DNA from: Chloroflexota bacterium
GTDB lineage: Bacteria > Chloroflexota > Anaerolineae > Anaerolineales > Anaerolineaceae
Direction of reading: 5' to 3'
NCBI GenBank assembly: GCA_012517865.1
Contig: JAAYUC010000001.1
Span: 62,001-126,000, forward strand
Length of the DNA: 64,000 bases
Part shown: piece by piece, positions 51,820 to 60,784 of the stretch
Layout of the letters: every line of letters begins with the position of its first letter
How positions within the stretch are numbered: position 1 is the first letter of the stretch
Position numbers and translations under genes: made by a program
The notes under the pieces: generated by a model
Database searches by the model: none
What the model saw: the letters and a program-made list of their open reading frames with translations, nothing else
What the model was told of the DNA's origin: nothing

Positions 51820-51898
51820 ATAGATGCTTGATGCATCGCGAAATTTGCTGTGCTTGTTTTGTGAAACCATCAATTCTATTAATTCTAAAGGAGTCACT

Positions 51899-53299
51899 AT
51901 GCAAATAATTCTTGATATTCTTGATTTTATTGGCACGCAGATCCTGTCCGCGTACAGTATCATTCTCGGTATTGTCGCGCTGGTAGGTCTCCTGCTGCTC
52001 AAGCGCCCTGCCCATCAGGTTGTCAGTGGCGTCATCAAGACCATCGTCGGCGTCCTGATCATCAGCGCTGGCGCTGGTGTCTTGGTTGGCGGTATCTCCC
52101 CCCTGACGAACATCATCAACCATGTGCTGGGTGTGGAAGGCGTCCTGCCCACCAACGAAGCGGCACTTCCCTTCGCGCTTGAGAGATTTGGTCAGATTGG
52201 TTCGCTGGTTATGGTTGGCGGCTTCATTCTCAATGTCATCCTGGCCAGAATTACCAAGTACAAATTCATATATCTGACCGGCCACATTATGCTTTATGTC
52301 TCCCTGTTTGTGGTGATTGTTCTGAATGCCACAACGGGCATTAACGGCTGGCTGCTCTGGCTCATTGGTACGATTGTGATGGGTCTGTATTTCACCCTCA
52401 TGCCCGCTCTGACCTATCCCGGCACCAAAGCTATCACCGGCGGAGAAAAATTCTCAGTCGGCCACACGGGCGATTTCTCCTACTGGTTCTCATACCAGGT
52501 TGGCAAGCTCTTCAAGAAGGGCACCAAATCCGCTGAGGAATTCAATCTGCCCAAGAGCCTGAGCTTCTTCCGCGACACCACCTCTGGTCTGGCTGTCACC
52601 GTTCTGCCCATCTACCTCATTTTGACCCTGGTTTCCTACAAGTACGTCGCGGCCGAAATCGCGGGCACACAGAACCCAATCATCTTCGCGATTATGAGCT
52701 CCCTGACCTTCGCGGCAGGCATGACCATCGTCCTGGCTGGCGTCCGCATGATGCTCGGTGAAATTATGCCCGCCTTCGCTGGTATCTCCGAAAAACTGGT
52801 TCCCGGCGCTATTCCCGCCTTCGACTGCCCGGTTGTCTTCCCGTACGCGCCGACCGCACTGCTCTTCGGGTTCCTGGCCATGTTCGTTGGCATGATCGTC
52901 GGCACCGGCCTGCAGTTGGGTCTTGGCGCGCTGTACATCATCCTGCCCGGTGTTGTTCCGGCCTTCTTCGCGGGCGGCACTTCCGGTATCTTTGGCAACG
53001 CCACCGGTGGTTGGAAGGGCGCAGTCCTTGGCCCCTTCATCATGGGTGTGGTGATGGCCATCGGCACCGGCTGGCTGATTCCTCTCACTGGCGACCTCTA
53101 CAAGACCGGCGCGACCTTTGGCGATCCTTTCTATGCCACCGTTGGTTTGGCATTCGCCAAATGGGGCGACTTTGTTGGTAAGGGCGGCGTGATTGGCATC
53201 ATCGCCATCGCTGTTGCCGTTGCCCTCGTTATCCTGGTATTCGCGCTTGGCCGCAAATACAAGGAAATCGAGGAAGAAGTGAAGGAAACTGTTGAATAA
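51899..53299 (+). CDS. PTS subunit IIC (ascorbate-type permease, UlaA-like)
   Basis: Start at ATG 51899 (AAAGGAG 7 nt upstream); an open frame to 51824 lacks a site. 466 residues with about ten hydrophobic helices and a central cytoplasmic loop (GHTGDFSYWFSYQVGKLFKKG). Text such as MPALTYPGTKAITGG and the Gly-rich re-entrant loops fit the UlaA/AG superfamily. It moves and phosphorylates a sugar or sugar acid, with IIB. The true substrate is unknown; the next gene, tkt, suggests one feeding the pentose phosphate pathway. Confidence 0.9.
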   Translation: MQIILDILDFIGTQILSAYSIILGIVALVGLLLLKRPAHQVVSGVIKTIVGVLIISAGAGVLVGGISPLTNIINHVLGVEGVLPTNEAALPFALERFGQIGSLVMVGGFILNVILARITKYKFIYLTGHIMLYVSLFVVIVLNATTGINGWLLWLIGTIVMGLYFTLMPALTYPGTKAITGGEKFSVGHTGDFSYWFSYQVGKLFKKGTKSAEEFNLPKSLSFFRDTTSGLAVTVLPIYLILTLVSYKYVAAEIAGTQNPIIFAIMSSLTFAAGMTIVLAGVRMMLGEIMPAFAGISEKLVPGAIPAFDCPVVFPYAPTALLFGFLAMFVGMIVGTGLQLGLGALYIILPGVVPAFFAGGTSGIFGNATGGWKGAVLGPFIMGVVMAIGTGWLIPLTGDLYKTGATFGDPFYATVGLAFAKWGDFVGKGGVIGIIAIAVAVALVILVFALGRKYKEIEEEVKETVE

Positions 53300-53311
53300 A
53301 CAGTTTCTTTT
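53285..53311 (+). terminator. Hairpin overlapping IIC stop, terminator-like
   Basis: GAAACTGTT/AACAGTTTC, 9 bp, loop GAATA, followed by TTTTC. It includes the stop codon region of IIC and could partly end transcription before tkt. Confidence 0.5.
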
Positions 53312-53337
53312 CAACTTTTGAATCGCTAAATTAAGTC

Positions 53338-53381
53338 AGTCGGGCACTCACAAGGTTAAAACTTGAATTGAGTGCCCGACT
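53338..53381 (+). other. 13-bp hairpin between IIC and tkt
   Basis: AGTCGGGCACTCA / TGAGTGCCCGACT, perfect 13 bp, with an inner CAAG/CTTG in the loop. Followed by AAAATAC, not a T-run, so rather an mRNA-processing or attenuation structure. It lies 27 nt before tkt. Confidence 0.6.
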
Positions 53382-53407
53382 AAAATACTTACAGATTGAG
53401 AGCAGAA

Positions 53408-55420
53408 ATGGACAAAGAAAAACTTCAGAATGACGCCATAAACACAATCAGGTTCTTATCCGCGGACGCGGTGCAGAACGCAAACTCTGGGCATGCCGGG
53501 CTGCCAATGGGTACTGCAGCAATTGCCTATACCCTTTTCAAAAAGCATCTCAAATTTAACCCTCGTAATCCTGATTGGTCGGATAGGGACCGCTTTGTGC
53601 TTTCTGGCGGACACGGCTCCATGCTGCTGTACAGTCTGTTCTATCTGACTGGTTACGACCTGGCGCTTGAGGAGCTCAAGAACTTCAGACGTTGGGGCAG
53701 CCGCACGCCTGGGCACCCGGAGTACGGCGTCACCAAGGGCGTGGAAATTACCACAGGCCCCCTGGGTCAGGGTCTGGCAACGGCTGTCGGGATGGCTATG
53801 GCGGAAGCGCATCTGGCAGCTGTCTACAACCGCCCCGGCCACGAAATTATTAATCATTATACTTACGTCCTTGCCTCCGACGGCGATTTGATGGAAGGCG
53901 TCACCTCCGAAGCCTGTTCTCTAGCGGGCCACTTGCGCCTGGGCAAATTGATTGTCTTTTACGATGACAACCGCATCACCATCGATGGAAGCACTGACAT
54001 TTCGTTCACGGAAGACCGCGCCAAACGTTACGAGGCCTATCACTGGCAGGTGCTGCACGTGGAGGATGGAAACAATGTCGAGGAACTCGACGCGGCTCTT
54101 CGGGCGGCAAAAAGCGATCCCCGCCCTTCCATAATCATCTGCCGCACGCACATCGGTTACGGCTACCCCACCTGGCAGGATAATTCCGCTGCTCACAGCG
54201 GCATCCCCAGCAAAGAGGAATTGGAAGGCGCGAAGAGGAACCTCGGATACCCGACCGAGCCGCTATTCTACGTTTCCGACGAAGTGCTCGCGCATTATCG
54301 CGAAGCTGTTCCTGCCGGTGAAAAACTGGAAGCTGAATGGAACGTGAAGTTCGCCGCGTACGAGCAGGCCTATCCCGAACTCGCGGCTGAACTTAAGCGC
54401 GTTCTGGCCGGAGAACTTCCTGCGGGCTGGGAAGAAAAACTGCCCGTTTTCAAGCCTGATGTCAAGGGTACACCTACGCGCAGCGCGTCCAATAAAGTCA
54501 TAAACGCCTTATCCGCCGTCATCCCGGAATTAATGGGCGGTTCCGCCGACCTGACGACTTCCAATTCTACCCTCATCGAAAACACCAAGAGCTTCCAGGC
54601 CGACCAATACGATGGAAGGTACATCTACTTTGGCGTCCGGGAACACGCGATGGGCGCCATCATGAACGGCCTGGCTGTCCACAAAGGAATTGTCCCCTTC
54701 GCTGGTACTTTCCTGGTTTTTTCCGATTATCTGCGCCCTGCTCTCAGGCTCTCCGCGCTGTCGCATCTGCCGAGTATCTGGTTGTTCTCGCACGACTCTT
54801 TCAATCTCGGCGAAGATGGGCCAACCCATCAACCGGTGGAACACCTGACCTCTCTGCGGCTCATTCCCAATCTGGTGACGCTGCGCCCAGCCGACGCCAA
54901 CGAAACCAGCGAAGCGTGGCGAATTGCCATCCAGCGCAGACACGCGCCGACTGCGATTGCCTTATCCAGGCAACCCCTGCCCGTATTTGACCGGGAGAAA
55001 TTTGCTCCTGCCAGCGGCCTGCAAAATGGCGCTTACGTTCTGGCGGATTTGGGAGAGGGAAAGCCCCGCTTAATATTGATTGCCTCCGGTTCTGAAGTCG
55101 AGCTCATCGTCAGAGCTGGCGAACAGCTCGCCTCCGAAGGGATTCCGGTGCGCCTGGTCTCCTTCCCTAGCTGGGAACTGTTCCGCGCAAAAGACCAGGC
55201 ATACCAGGACAGCGTGCTCTTGCCTGACGTAAAAGCCAGATTGATGGTGGAAGCCGGCACGAGCATCGGATTCGAAAAATGGGTCGGCCTCGAAGGTGAT
55301 TTCATTGCCATGGACCGTTTTGGCGCTTCCGCTCCCAACGCGGTACTTTTCGAAAAGTTTGGCTTCAACCTGGAAAATGTGCTCGCGAAGAGCCGCGCGC
55401 TGCTCGCGAAGCACGGATAA
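53408..55420 (+). CDS. tkt: Transketolase
   Basis: Start at ATG 53408 (weak GAGAG upstream; TTG 53396 possible). 670 residues. Thiamine-diphosphate motif GDGDLMEGV-like ([19 protein letters not shown] near residue 155), substrate His and Arg in GHGSMLLY, and [15 protein letters not shown] with the catalytic Glu in the second half. Exchanges two-carbon units between sugar phosphates. Its place inside the PTS operon implies the imported substrate enters the pentose phosphate pathway. Confidence 0.95.
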   Translation: MDKEKLQNDAINTIRFLSADAVQNANSGHAGLPMGTAAIAYTLFKKHLKFNPRNPDWSDRDRFVLSGGHGSMLLYSLFYLTGYDLALEELKNFRRWGSRTPGHPEYGVTKGVEITTGPLGQGLATAVGMAMAEAHLAAVYNRPGHEIINHYTYVLASDGDLMEGVTSEACSLAGHLRLGKLIVFYDDNRITIDGSTDISFTEDRAKRYEAYHWQVLHVEDGNNVEELDAALRAAKSDPRPSIIICRTHIGYGYPTWQDNSAAHSGIPSKEELEGAKRNLGYPTEPLFYVSDEVLAHYREAVPAGEKLEAEWNVKFAAYEQAYPELAAELKRVLAGELPAGWEEKLPVFKPDVKGTPTRSASNKVINALSAVIPELMGGSADLTTSNSTLIENTKSFQADQYDGRYIYFGVREHAMGAIMNGLAVHKGIVPFAGTFLVFSDYLRPALRLSALSHLPSIWLFSHDSFNLGEDGPTHQPVEHLTSLRLIPNLVTLRPADANETSEAWRIAIQRRHAPTAIALSRQPLPVFDREKFAPASGLQNGAYVLADLGEGKPRLILIASGSEVELIVRAGEQLASEGIPVRLVSFPSWELFRAKDQAYQDSVLLPDVKARLMVEAGTSIGFEKWVGLEGDFIAMDRFGASAPNAVLFEKFGFNLENVLAKSRALLAKHG

Positions 55421-55430
55421 TCGTTAAAAA

Positions 55431-55455
55431 AACCGGCCTGAAAATCAGGCCGGTT
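55431..55455. terminator. Strong hairpin after tkt
   Basis: AACCGGCCTGA/TCAGGCCGGTT, 11 bp, loop AAA. It has an A-run before but no T-run after, so rightward it is more likely a stability or partial-termination signal. Confidence 0.5.
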
Positions 55456-55486
55456 GGAAAATTAATCCTAAAGAAAGGGACCCAAA

Positions 55487-55690
55487 ATGCCAGACAAAAA
55501 AGATTTACCCCGCACCTCAGCTCCAAAACATGGAGAAATCCAGGCAATTGTGTTTGGAGATAAAGTCATCACTGTCAAGGATAAGTGCTCCTGCGGCGGC
55601 AGTGTGCATGTGCAGCCCGACCCGGAAACTGGCGGAAAGATTGCGAAATGCGTCAATTGCGGCGCGGAATTGAAGTGGGGAGGCAAGTAG
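55487..55690 (+). CDS. Small zinc-ribbon protein, 67 aa
   Basis: 67 residues. Two Cys pairs, CSCGG near residue 34 and CVNCGAELKWGG near residue 55, form a zinc-ribbon-like knuckle; the second looks like rubredoxin- or DUF-type ribbons. AAAGAAAGGG upstream. It sits between tkt and ptsH, 2 bp before the ptsH start, so it is part of the PTS operon, which is unusual. Function unknown. Confidence 0.65.
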   Translation: MPDKKDLPRTSAPKHGEIQAIVFGDKVITVKDKCSCGGSVHVQPDPETGGKIAKCVNCGAELKWGGK

Positions 55691-55692
55691 TC

Positions 55693-55962
55693 ATGGAAAC
55701 CGGTAAAGTCAAAGTAATCAATGAAGTCGGCCTGCATGCCCGGCCGGCCGCCCTTTTTGTTGCCAAGGCTGCCAGCTTTAAATCTGATATTCGAGTGCAT
55801 AATGTCACGAAGGCCGGAAAATGGGTCAGTGCCAAGAGCATCCTCGGCGTCCTGACTTTGGGCGTGGAAAAAGACCATGAAATTGAGATAACCGCTGAAG
55901 GGGAAGACGAAGCGCAAGCTGTAAAAGAAATCATCGCGCTGATAGAGAGCGATTTTGCCTAA
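55693..55962 (+). CDS. ptsH: Phosphocarrier protein HPr
   Basis: 89 residues from ATG 55693. His15 in GLHARPAALF is the phosphorylation site; Ser49 in AKSILGVLTLG corresponds to the regulatory Ser46 used by HPr kinase in Firmicutes. General PTS protein between enzyme I and IIA. Next to ptsI. No HPr kinase in the window. Confidence 0.95.
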   Translation: METGKVKVINEVGLHARPAALFVAKAASFKSDIRVHNVTKAGKWVSAKSILGVLTLGVEKDHEIEITAEGEDEAQAVKEIIALIESDFA

Positions 55963-56008
55963 AAGCGGCAGGTAAATTGGATAATTGGCCATAGAAATGA
56001 GGGAGAGC

Positions 56009-57727
56009 ATGATGAAAATTATTAAAGGCATTCCTGCTTCCGGTGGCATAGCTGCCGGTCCCGCATATATCTTCAAACCTACCGAAATCGGCGTGAAGCG
56101 GGAAACTATCCAGAACCCGGCTGCTGAACTCTCCCGTTTAGAATCCGCCCGAAACGTTGCCCGTGAGCAGCTCAAGGCGCTAAAACTCAAAACTGAGAAT
56201 GAGGCCAGCGCTGACGAAGCGGCAATATTTGACGCCCATGCAATGTTTCTGGATGACCCTTCGCTTTTGGAGCTTGTCGCGGATACTGTCAACGCAGAAA
56301 AAGTAAATGTGGAAGCAGCCTGGGCCGACGGAATCGAAAACTTTGCGCGGCAGATGGAAATGATGGGGGACGAATATCTGAGCGCTCGCGCCGCGGACAT
56401 CCGCGACGTCGGGAAAAGAGTACTTCGCATCCTCAGCGGGCAGTCTGAAACAGACCTTTCAGGGCTGAACGCCCCTTCCGTCATTCTTGCGCAGGACCTG
56501 ACACCTTCCGATACCGCGCGCTTGAATAAAGATTTCGTGCTTGGATTTGCCACTGCAGAAGGCGGACCAACTTCTCATACCGCTATCCTGGCAAAAGCGC
56601 TCGGCCTTCCAGCCGTGGTCGGCTGCGGGCCGGCGCTGATGGAGATTAAAAGCGGTTCGGAGATGCTCATTCACGGCGGAAAGGGAGAGTTAATCGCTGA
56701 CCCTGACGAAAAGACCAAGCAGCTCTACCAGAAGCTTACCGGAGAGGCGACGCGCGTTGCCGGCGTGGAGCTGGAAGCCGCTGCGGAACACGCGGTTACC
56801 AGGGACGGCCGGCAGGTGGAAATCGTCGCAAACGTCGGCAGCCCAAGCGATGCGGTCTCAGCGCTCAAATACGGCGCTGAAGGAATCGGGCTGCTGCGAA
56901 CCGAATTCCTTTACCTGGAACGCACCACCGCCCCGACTGAGGAAGAACAGCTGGCCGCCTACAACGCGGTTTTGGACGTCATGGAAAAGCGCCCGGTCGT
57001 TGTGCGGACGCTTGACGTGGGCGGGGATAAACAACTGGATTATCTGGACCTCGGCAAAGAGGCCAATCCTTTCCTGGGATGGCGCGCCATTCGAATGTGC
57101 CTGGATAAACCAGACTTCTTCAAAATCCAGCTGCGAGCCTTGCTGCGCGCCAGCCCAAACCACGATTTGCGCATTATGTTCCCCATGATAGCTACCCTGG
57201 AAGAAGTCCGGCGTTCAAAGGCCTTGCTGGCTGAAGCGCGAAAGGAAGTCCTCGCCGCCGGGCATCCTGTCGCGGATAATATCCAGGTGGGGATCATGGT
57301 CGAAATTCCGGCAGCCGCGCAGATGGCTGACTTCTTTGCCAGGGAAGTTGATTTTTTCAGCATCGGCACCAACGACCTCACTCAATACACCATGGCAGCC
57401 GAACGCACCAGTGAAAAGATGGCTTACCTGGCCGACCCCTGTCATCCGGCGGTGATCCGTCAGATTAAGCGCGTGATTGAAGAAGGGCACAAGCAAGGCA
57501 TTTGGGTTGGCGTTTGCGGAGAAATGGCTGGCGACCCGGAAGCAGCTCCGATATTGTTGGGGCTGGGACTGGATGAGTTCAGCATGGCGGCACCTGGAAT
57601 CCCGCACCTGAAAGCCATTCTGCGCGAATGGTCCTACGCGGACGCCCAAAAACTCGCGGAGCATGTGCTCAATTTAGAAAACGGTACAGCCGTCAGGGAG
57701 TATGTGCGCGGCTTTACGCACGCATAA
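56009..57727 (+). CDS. ptsI: PTS enzyme I, phosphoenolpyruvate-protein phosphotransferase
   Basis: Start at ATG 56009 or 56012 (GAGGGAG upstream). 572 residues. The N-terminal swivelling domain has the phosphohistidine in GGPTSHTAILAKALG (near residue 190); the PEP-binding barrel has GAEGIGLLRTEFLY, and the signature DFFSIGTNDLTQYT. Transfers phosphate from PEP to HPr. Last gene of the operon, with a clear terminator after it. Confidence 0.96.
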   Translation: MMKIIKGIPASGGIAAGPAYIFKPTEIGVKRETIQNPAAELSRLESARNVAREQLKALKLKTENEASADEAAIFDAHAMFLDDPSLLELVADTVNAEKVNVEAAWADGIENFARQMEMMGDEYLSARAADIRDVGKRVLRILSGQSETDLSGLNAPSVILAQDLTPSDTARLNKDFVLGFATAEGGPTSHTAILAKALGLPAVVGCGPALMEIKSGSEMLIHGGKGELIADPDEKTKQLYQKLTGEATRVAGVELEAAAEHAVTRDGRQVEIVANVGSPSDAVSALKYGAEGIGLLRTEFLYLERTTAPTEEEQLAAYNAVLDVMEKRPVVVRTLDVGGDKQLDYLDLGKEANPFLGWRAIRMCLDKPDFFKIQLRALLRASPNHDLRIMFPMIATLEEVRRSKALLAEARKEVLAAGHPVADNIQVGIMVEIPAAAQMADFFAREVDFFSIGTNDLTQYTMAAERTSEKMAYLADPCHPAVIRQIKRVIEEGHKQGIWVGVCGEMAGDPEAAPILLGLGLDEFSMAAPGIPHLKAILREWSYADAQKLAEHVLNLENGTAVREYVRGFTHA

Positions 57728-57747
57728 TCCACTCACTTTTCGCTCAG

Positions 57748-57793
57748 GAGCTGGAAATCCCCGATGGCGCGGGGAATTCCAGCTCTTTTTTTT
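57748..57793 (+). terminator. Terminator of the PTS operon
   Basis: GAGCTGGAA/TTCCAGCTC with a further CCCC/GGGG inner stem, then eight T. Strong rho-independent form. Confidence 0.92.
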
Positions 57794-57897
57794 CTGTCAG
57801 CCCTTCAGGGATGTTTTTTCATTGCTTGCGGTATGGTCGCAGAAAGCCTGCCGTTTGTGGTGGATGAATTTATCAAGAACGCTGAGTAATCATGATT

Positions 57898-58866
57898 CTA
57901 ATTGATACTGTCCGGCTGGCCATCTGAAATTGCTGGTATTTTCCGCGCAAATTGGCCGGGCAACTGCGCGATGACAACAGCGGCGAACATCACCGCGCAG
58001 CCGGTAATTTCACGCAGGCTTAGCAATTCCCCAAGCAGTATCCAACCAAAAAGCACTGCAAAGACGGATTCTGTGCTCATGATTAGCGCGGCAATTGTGG
58101 GATGCACTGACTTCTGTCCCAGAACTTGAAGCGTGTATCCGCCGCCAACTACCAGGATTCCGGAATATAGAATGGTCCATAAACCCGCGCTGAGCTGAGC
58201 CAGGTGCGGCTTCTCAAAAATCAGCGCCGCGATCAGCGCGAGAAACCCCGCGGCGAAAAACTGCATGATTGCAAGGGCAAGCCCGTCGACTTTTGGCAAA
58301 AATCGGTCCAGCGTAAGAATATGCGCTGCCCAAAAAAGTGTCCCCATCAGGACGAATAAGTCCCCTCGTTCAATTCGAAATTGGTTGGTAAAGCTGAGCA
58401 AGTATACCCCCGCCACGGCCAGCAACACACCCAGCCAGACGGTGCTGTTGGCGCGCTTACCAAGAGGAATCCCCAGCAGCGGCACCAGGACGACATACAG
58501 CGCCGAAATGAACCCCGCTTTGCCCGCCTCGGTGTACTGGATGCCCGTTTGCTGAAAAGAAACTCCTAAAAACAGCAGGCTTCCGCACAAAAGCCCGGCG
58601 AAAAGATAGGTCTTCAGGTCGGCCGCGCGCGATTCAGTTTGCTTTGTCCGATTTCGTAAAAACAGCACCGGCAGAAGAACTGCGGCACCAAGCAGAAAAC
58701 GAGCGGCAGTGTACGTAAATGGCCGCATGGATTCCATAGCAACGCGCTGGGGAACAAAAGAAGAACCCCAGATGATTGAGGTAAGCAAAAGAATGAAACT
58801 GCCGTTTCGCGGCCGCCTGGTGTCGGGTTCTGTCACGGGTGCGGTTCCCTGATTGCCTACAATCAT
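57898..58866 (-). CDS. EamA/DMT family transporter
   Basis: 322 residues with ten hydrophobic helices in two repeated EamA halves; opening text FILLLTSIIWGSSFVPQRVAM and second-half GGGYTLQVLGQKSVHPTIAALI are typical. Drug/metabolite exporter superfamily; substrate unknown. The ATG (58866) and its GGAG lie inside a 13-bp hairpin, so translation may be controlled; a GTG start at codon 11 is an alternative. Confidence 0.85.
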   Translation of the reverse strand: MIVGNQGTAPVTEPDTRRPRNGSFILLLTSIIWGSSFVPQRVAMESMRPFTYTAARFLLGAAVLLPVLFLRNRTKQTESRAADLKTYLFAGLLCGSLLFLGVSFQQTGIQYTEAGKAGFISALYVVLVPLLGIPLGKRANSTVWLGVLLAVAGVYLLSFTNQFRIERGDLFVLMGTLFWAAHILTLDRFLPKVDGLALAIMQFFAAGFLALIAALIFEKPHLAQLSAGLWTILYSGILVVGGGYTLQVLGQKSVHPTIAALIMSTESVFAVLFGWILLGELLSLREITGCAVMFAAVVIAQLPGQFARKIPAISDGQPDSIN

Positions 58867-58898
58867 TCAGGCTCCGTATAATACGCGGAGCCTGAATG
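58864..58898 (-). promoter_or_regulatory. Hairpin covering the RBS and start of EamA gene
   Basis: CATTCAGGCTCCG (58864-58876) pairs perfectly with CGGAGCCTGAATG (58886-58898). On the minus strand the 3' arm contains the GGAG ribosome site and ends in the EamA start ATG. In the leftward mRNA the whole start would be paired. It may also stop readthrough from the gene at 58927. Confidence 0.6.
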
Positions 58899-58926
58899 CC
58901 TTTTTAGCGCGCAGAAAACAAAGGAT

Positions 58927-60054
58927 TTACGCGATTGTTTTCTGGTACACGCGGTGATTTTTATAGAAAATACAGCCCAAATTCAGCAAATCCTTCCGCA
59001 TCTGCACGGCTGTCTCGGCGACCTGCGTCAGCTCCCCGTGCTTGTAGCGTTTGTTCTGATGCACCGAGTCGATCAAAATTTCATAGATGAGCGCGTTTCC
59101 GCCAAAACCCTGCGCTTCAGGCAGGATGCCGATGCCGTTGAAGTCAATCCAGTCGGTTTTCTTGATTTCAGCCAGCAGACGGAGGATTTCTATCGGACCA
59201 AGTTTGCCTTTGTTTTTCTGGAAAGCCCTGGAAACATCCGGGAATGGCAGCACAAAACCGACCACCTTGTTATCCTTGACAATCATCTTCAGCATTTCCG
59301 GAATGACCAGAATTAAGGCATTCGAAACCACAAAATCCATTTCTCGTTCCGTGAGCGGATAATATTCCCAGTTCTGCACAAAAGAACCGTTGTAAGCCGC
59401 CCTCAGCTGCGGTACCCACTTCTTCAATTCGGCTTTGTTTTTGAAAGTTTTGATGGCCAGCGAACCGCGTTTCTTCGCGATCGCGGCAGCTTTGGCTACC
59501 TTTTCTGGCACTTCGATTTTCTGCGGATCGACGTAACTTGAGACAAAATCCACCGCCTTGCTGAAGCCGTAGGTTTCCACCAGTCTTTGGTAATACGGGT
59601 AGTTGTAATTCATCATGTTCATCATCTGGCGGTGCTCATGACCTTCTATCTGGATGCCGTAGCCATCCAACGGGCCAAAACCTTTGGGGCCGACCAGTTT
59701 GGTCATCCCCCGTTCGCGCGCCCATTCAGCCACCCGGTCCAGAAGCGCGTTGGCGACTTCCTGGCTGTCAATTAGGTCAAACAGATAGAATTCCGCGTCT
59801 TTGGTCTGGTGGTAAGCATTGAAAGGTCTGTTAATCAGCGCCGCTATACGCCCCACCACCTTGTCTCCGTCCATTGCCAAAAAGAAGTCAGCTTCCGAGT
59901 GGTCGTAGAACGGATGCTTTTTGGGATTCATCATGGCATAAATATCGCTCTTGATTGGAGGAACAAACTGCGGGCAGTCCTTATAAAGTTCGTATTGGAA
60001 TTCTACAAATTTCCGCTGAAGAGGCTTCGTGTTTACAGGGATGACAGAAATCAT
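58927..60054 (-). CDS. GNAT-fold acyltransferase-like protein, 375 aa
   Basis: 375 residues. Two GNAT-like halves can be sensed: an N-terminal part with FFLAMDGDKVVGRIAALIN (acetyl-CoA-pocket-like strand) and RERGMTKLVGPKGFGPLDG, and a C-terminal part with MIVKDNKVVGFVLPFPDVSRA and AQGFGGNALIYEILIDSV. It is a soluble enzyme of the widespread, uncharacterised N-acetyltransferase-like family. AAGGAA precedes the ATG. Substrate unknown. Confidence 0.7.
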   Translation of the reverse strand: MISVIPVNTKPLQRKFVEFQYELYKDCPQFVPPIKSDIYAMMNPKKHPFYDHSEADFFLAMDGDKVVGRIAALINRPFNAYHQTKDAEFYLFDLIDSQEVANALLDRVAEWARERGMTKLVGPKGFGPLDGYGIQIEGHEHRQMMNMMNYNYPYYQRLVETYGFSKAVDFVSSYVDPQKIEVPEKVAKAAAIAKKRGSLAIKTFKNKAELKKWVPQLRAAYNGSFVQNWEYYPLTEREMDFVVSNALILVIPEMLKMIVKDNKVVGFVLPFPDVSRAFQKNKGKLGPIEILRLLAEIKKTDWIDFNGIGILPEAQGFGGNALIYEILIDSVHQNKRYKHGELTQVAETAVQMRKDLLNLGCIFYKNHRVYQKTIA

Positions 60055-60171
60055 AAGATCAGTTCCTTTGTTTCTCTTAGGATGGATAAACTAATGCATT
60101 ATATCCCTATTTTCCGGCAAAATGAGATATCTGCTACGTCCGTATTACTTGCCAGCCAGGCTTCGCTGATA

Positions 60172-60177
60172 TATAAT
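60172..60177 (+). promoter_or_regulatory. -10 element of efp
   Basis: TATAAT 36 nt before the efp ATG; an AGAGG ribosome site lies between. Confidence 0.55.
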
Positions 60178-60213
60178 AGAAAAGTTGTTAATTTGTTTCT
60201 GTCAGAGGTAAAA

Positions 60214-60771
60214 ATGATTGATGTTAATGAATTGCGCAAAGGCGTGACGTTTCAGATTGACGGTGAGTTGTACAAAGTTTTGGATTACACCCATAACAAA
60301 CCCGGCCGGGGCACGGCCACGATCCGCATCAAAGCGCGCAACTTACGCAAGAGTAATACTTTGGAAATGACCTTTATTTCGGGAGACCGCGTTCAGGATA
60401 TCCGTCTGGATTATCACAACGTTCAGTACCTCTATCGGGATGAAAATTTCTTCTATTTCATGGACATGAACACCTTCGAACAGCCCGCGGTTCCTGCCGA
60501 GTTGGTCGGGGACTATGAAGGTTATTTGAAGGGTGACATGGAAGTCAAGCTCACTTACTTTGGTGATGAGCCATTGGATATCGAACTGCCGACCAGCGTT
60601 GACCTCTTGGTTGTTTCCGCTGAGGCCGCCGCCCGCGGAAACACTGCCACTGGCGTCACCAAACAGGTAATTACCGAGACCGGTCTAAAGGTGCAGGTTC
60701 CTGCCTTTGTAAATGAAGGCGATGTCATCCGGGTGGACACGCGCACAGGCGCGTATGTGACCCGGGTCTAA
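60214..60771 (+). CDS. efp: Translation elongation factor P, Arg32 type
   Basis: Start at ATG 60214, with AGAGG 5 nt upstream; the open frame extends far left (59809) without signals, antisense to the preceding gene. 185 residues, three OB-like domains. The tip loop reads KPGRGTA, with Arg32 where E. coli has Lys34. EF-P relieves ribosome stalling at polyproline. The Arg form is known to be rhamnosylated by EarP in some proteobacteria; no earP, epmA or ymfI is seen here, so the modification is open. Confidence 0.95.
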   Translation: MIDVNELRKGVTFQIDGELYKVLDYTHNKPGRGTATIRIKARNLRKSNTLEMTFISGDRVQDIRLDYHNVQYLYRDENFFYFMDMNTFEQPAVPAELVGDYEGYLKGDMEVKLTYFGDEPLDIELPTSVDLLVVSAEAAARGNTATGVTKQVITETGLKVQVPAFVNEGDVIRVDTRTGAYVTRV

Positions 60772-60784
60772 GCCTCTTCTGACC

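Noticed and set aside
55468-56553. Leftward 361-codon frame across zinc ribbon, HPr and enzyme I
   Set aside because: Crosses three well-supported genes on the other strand.
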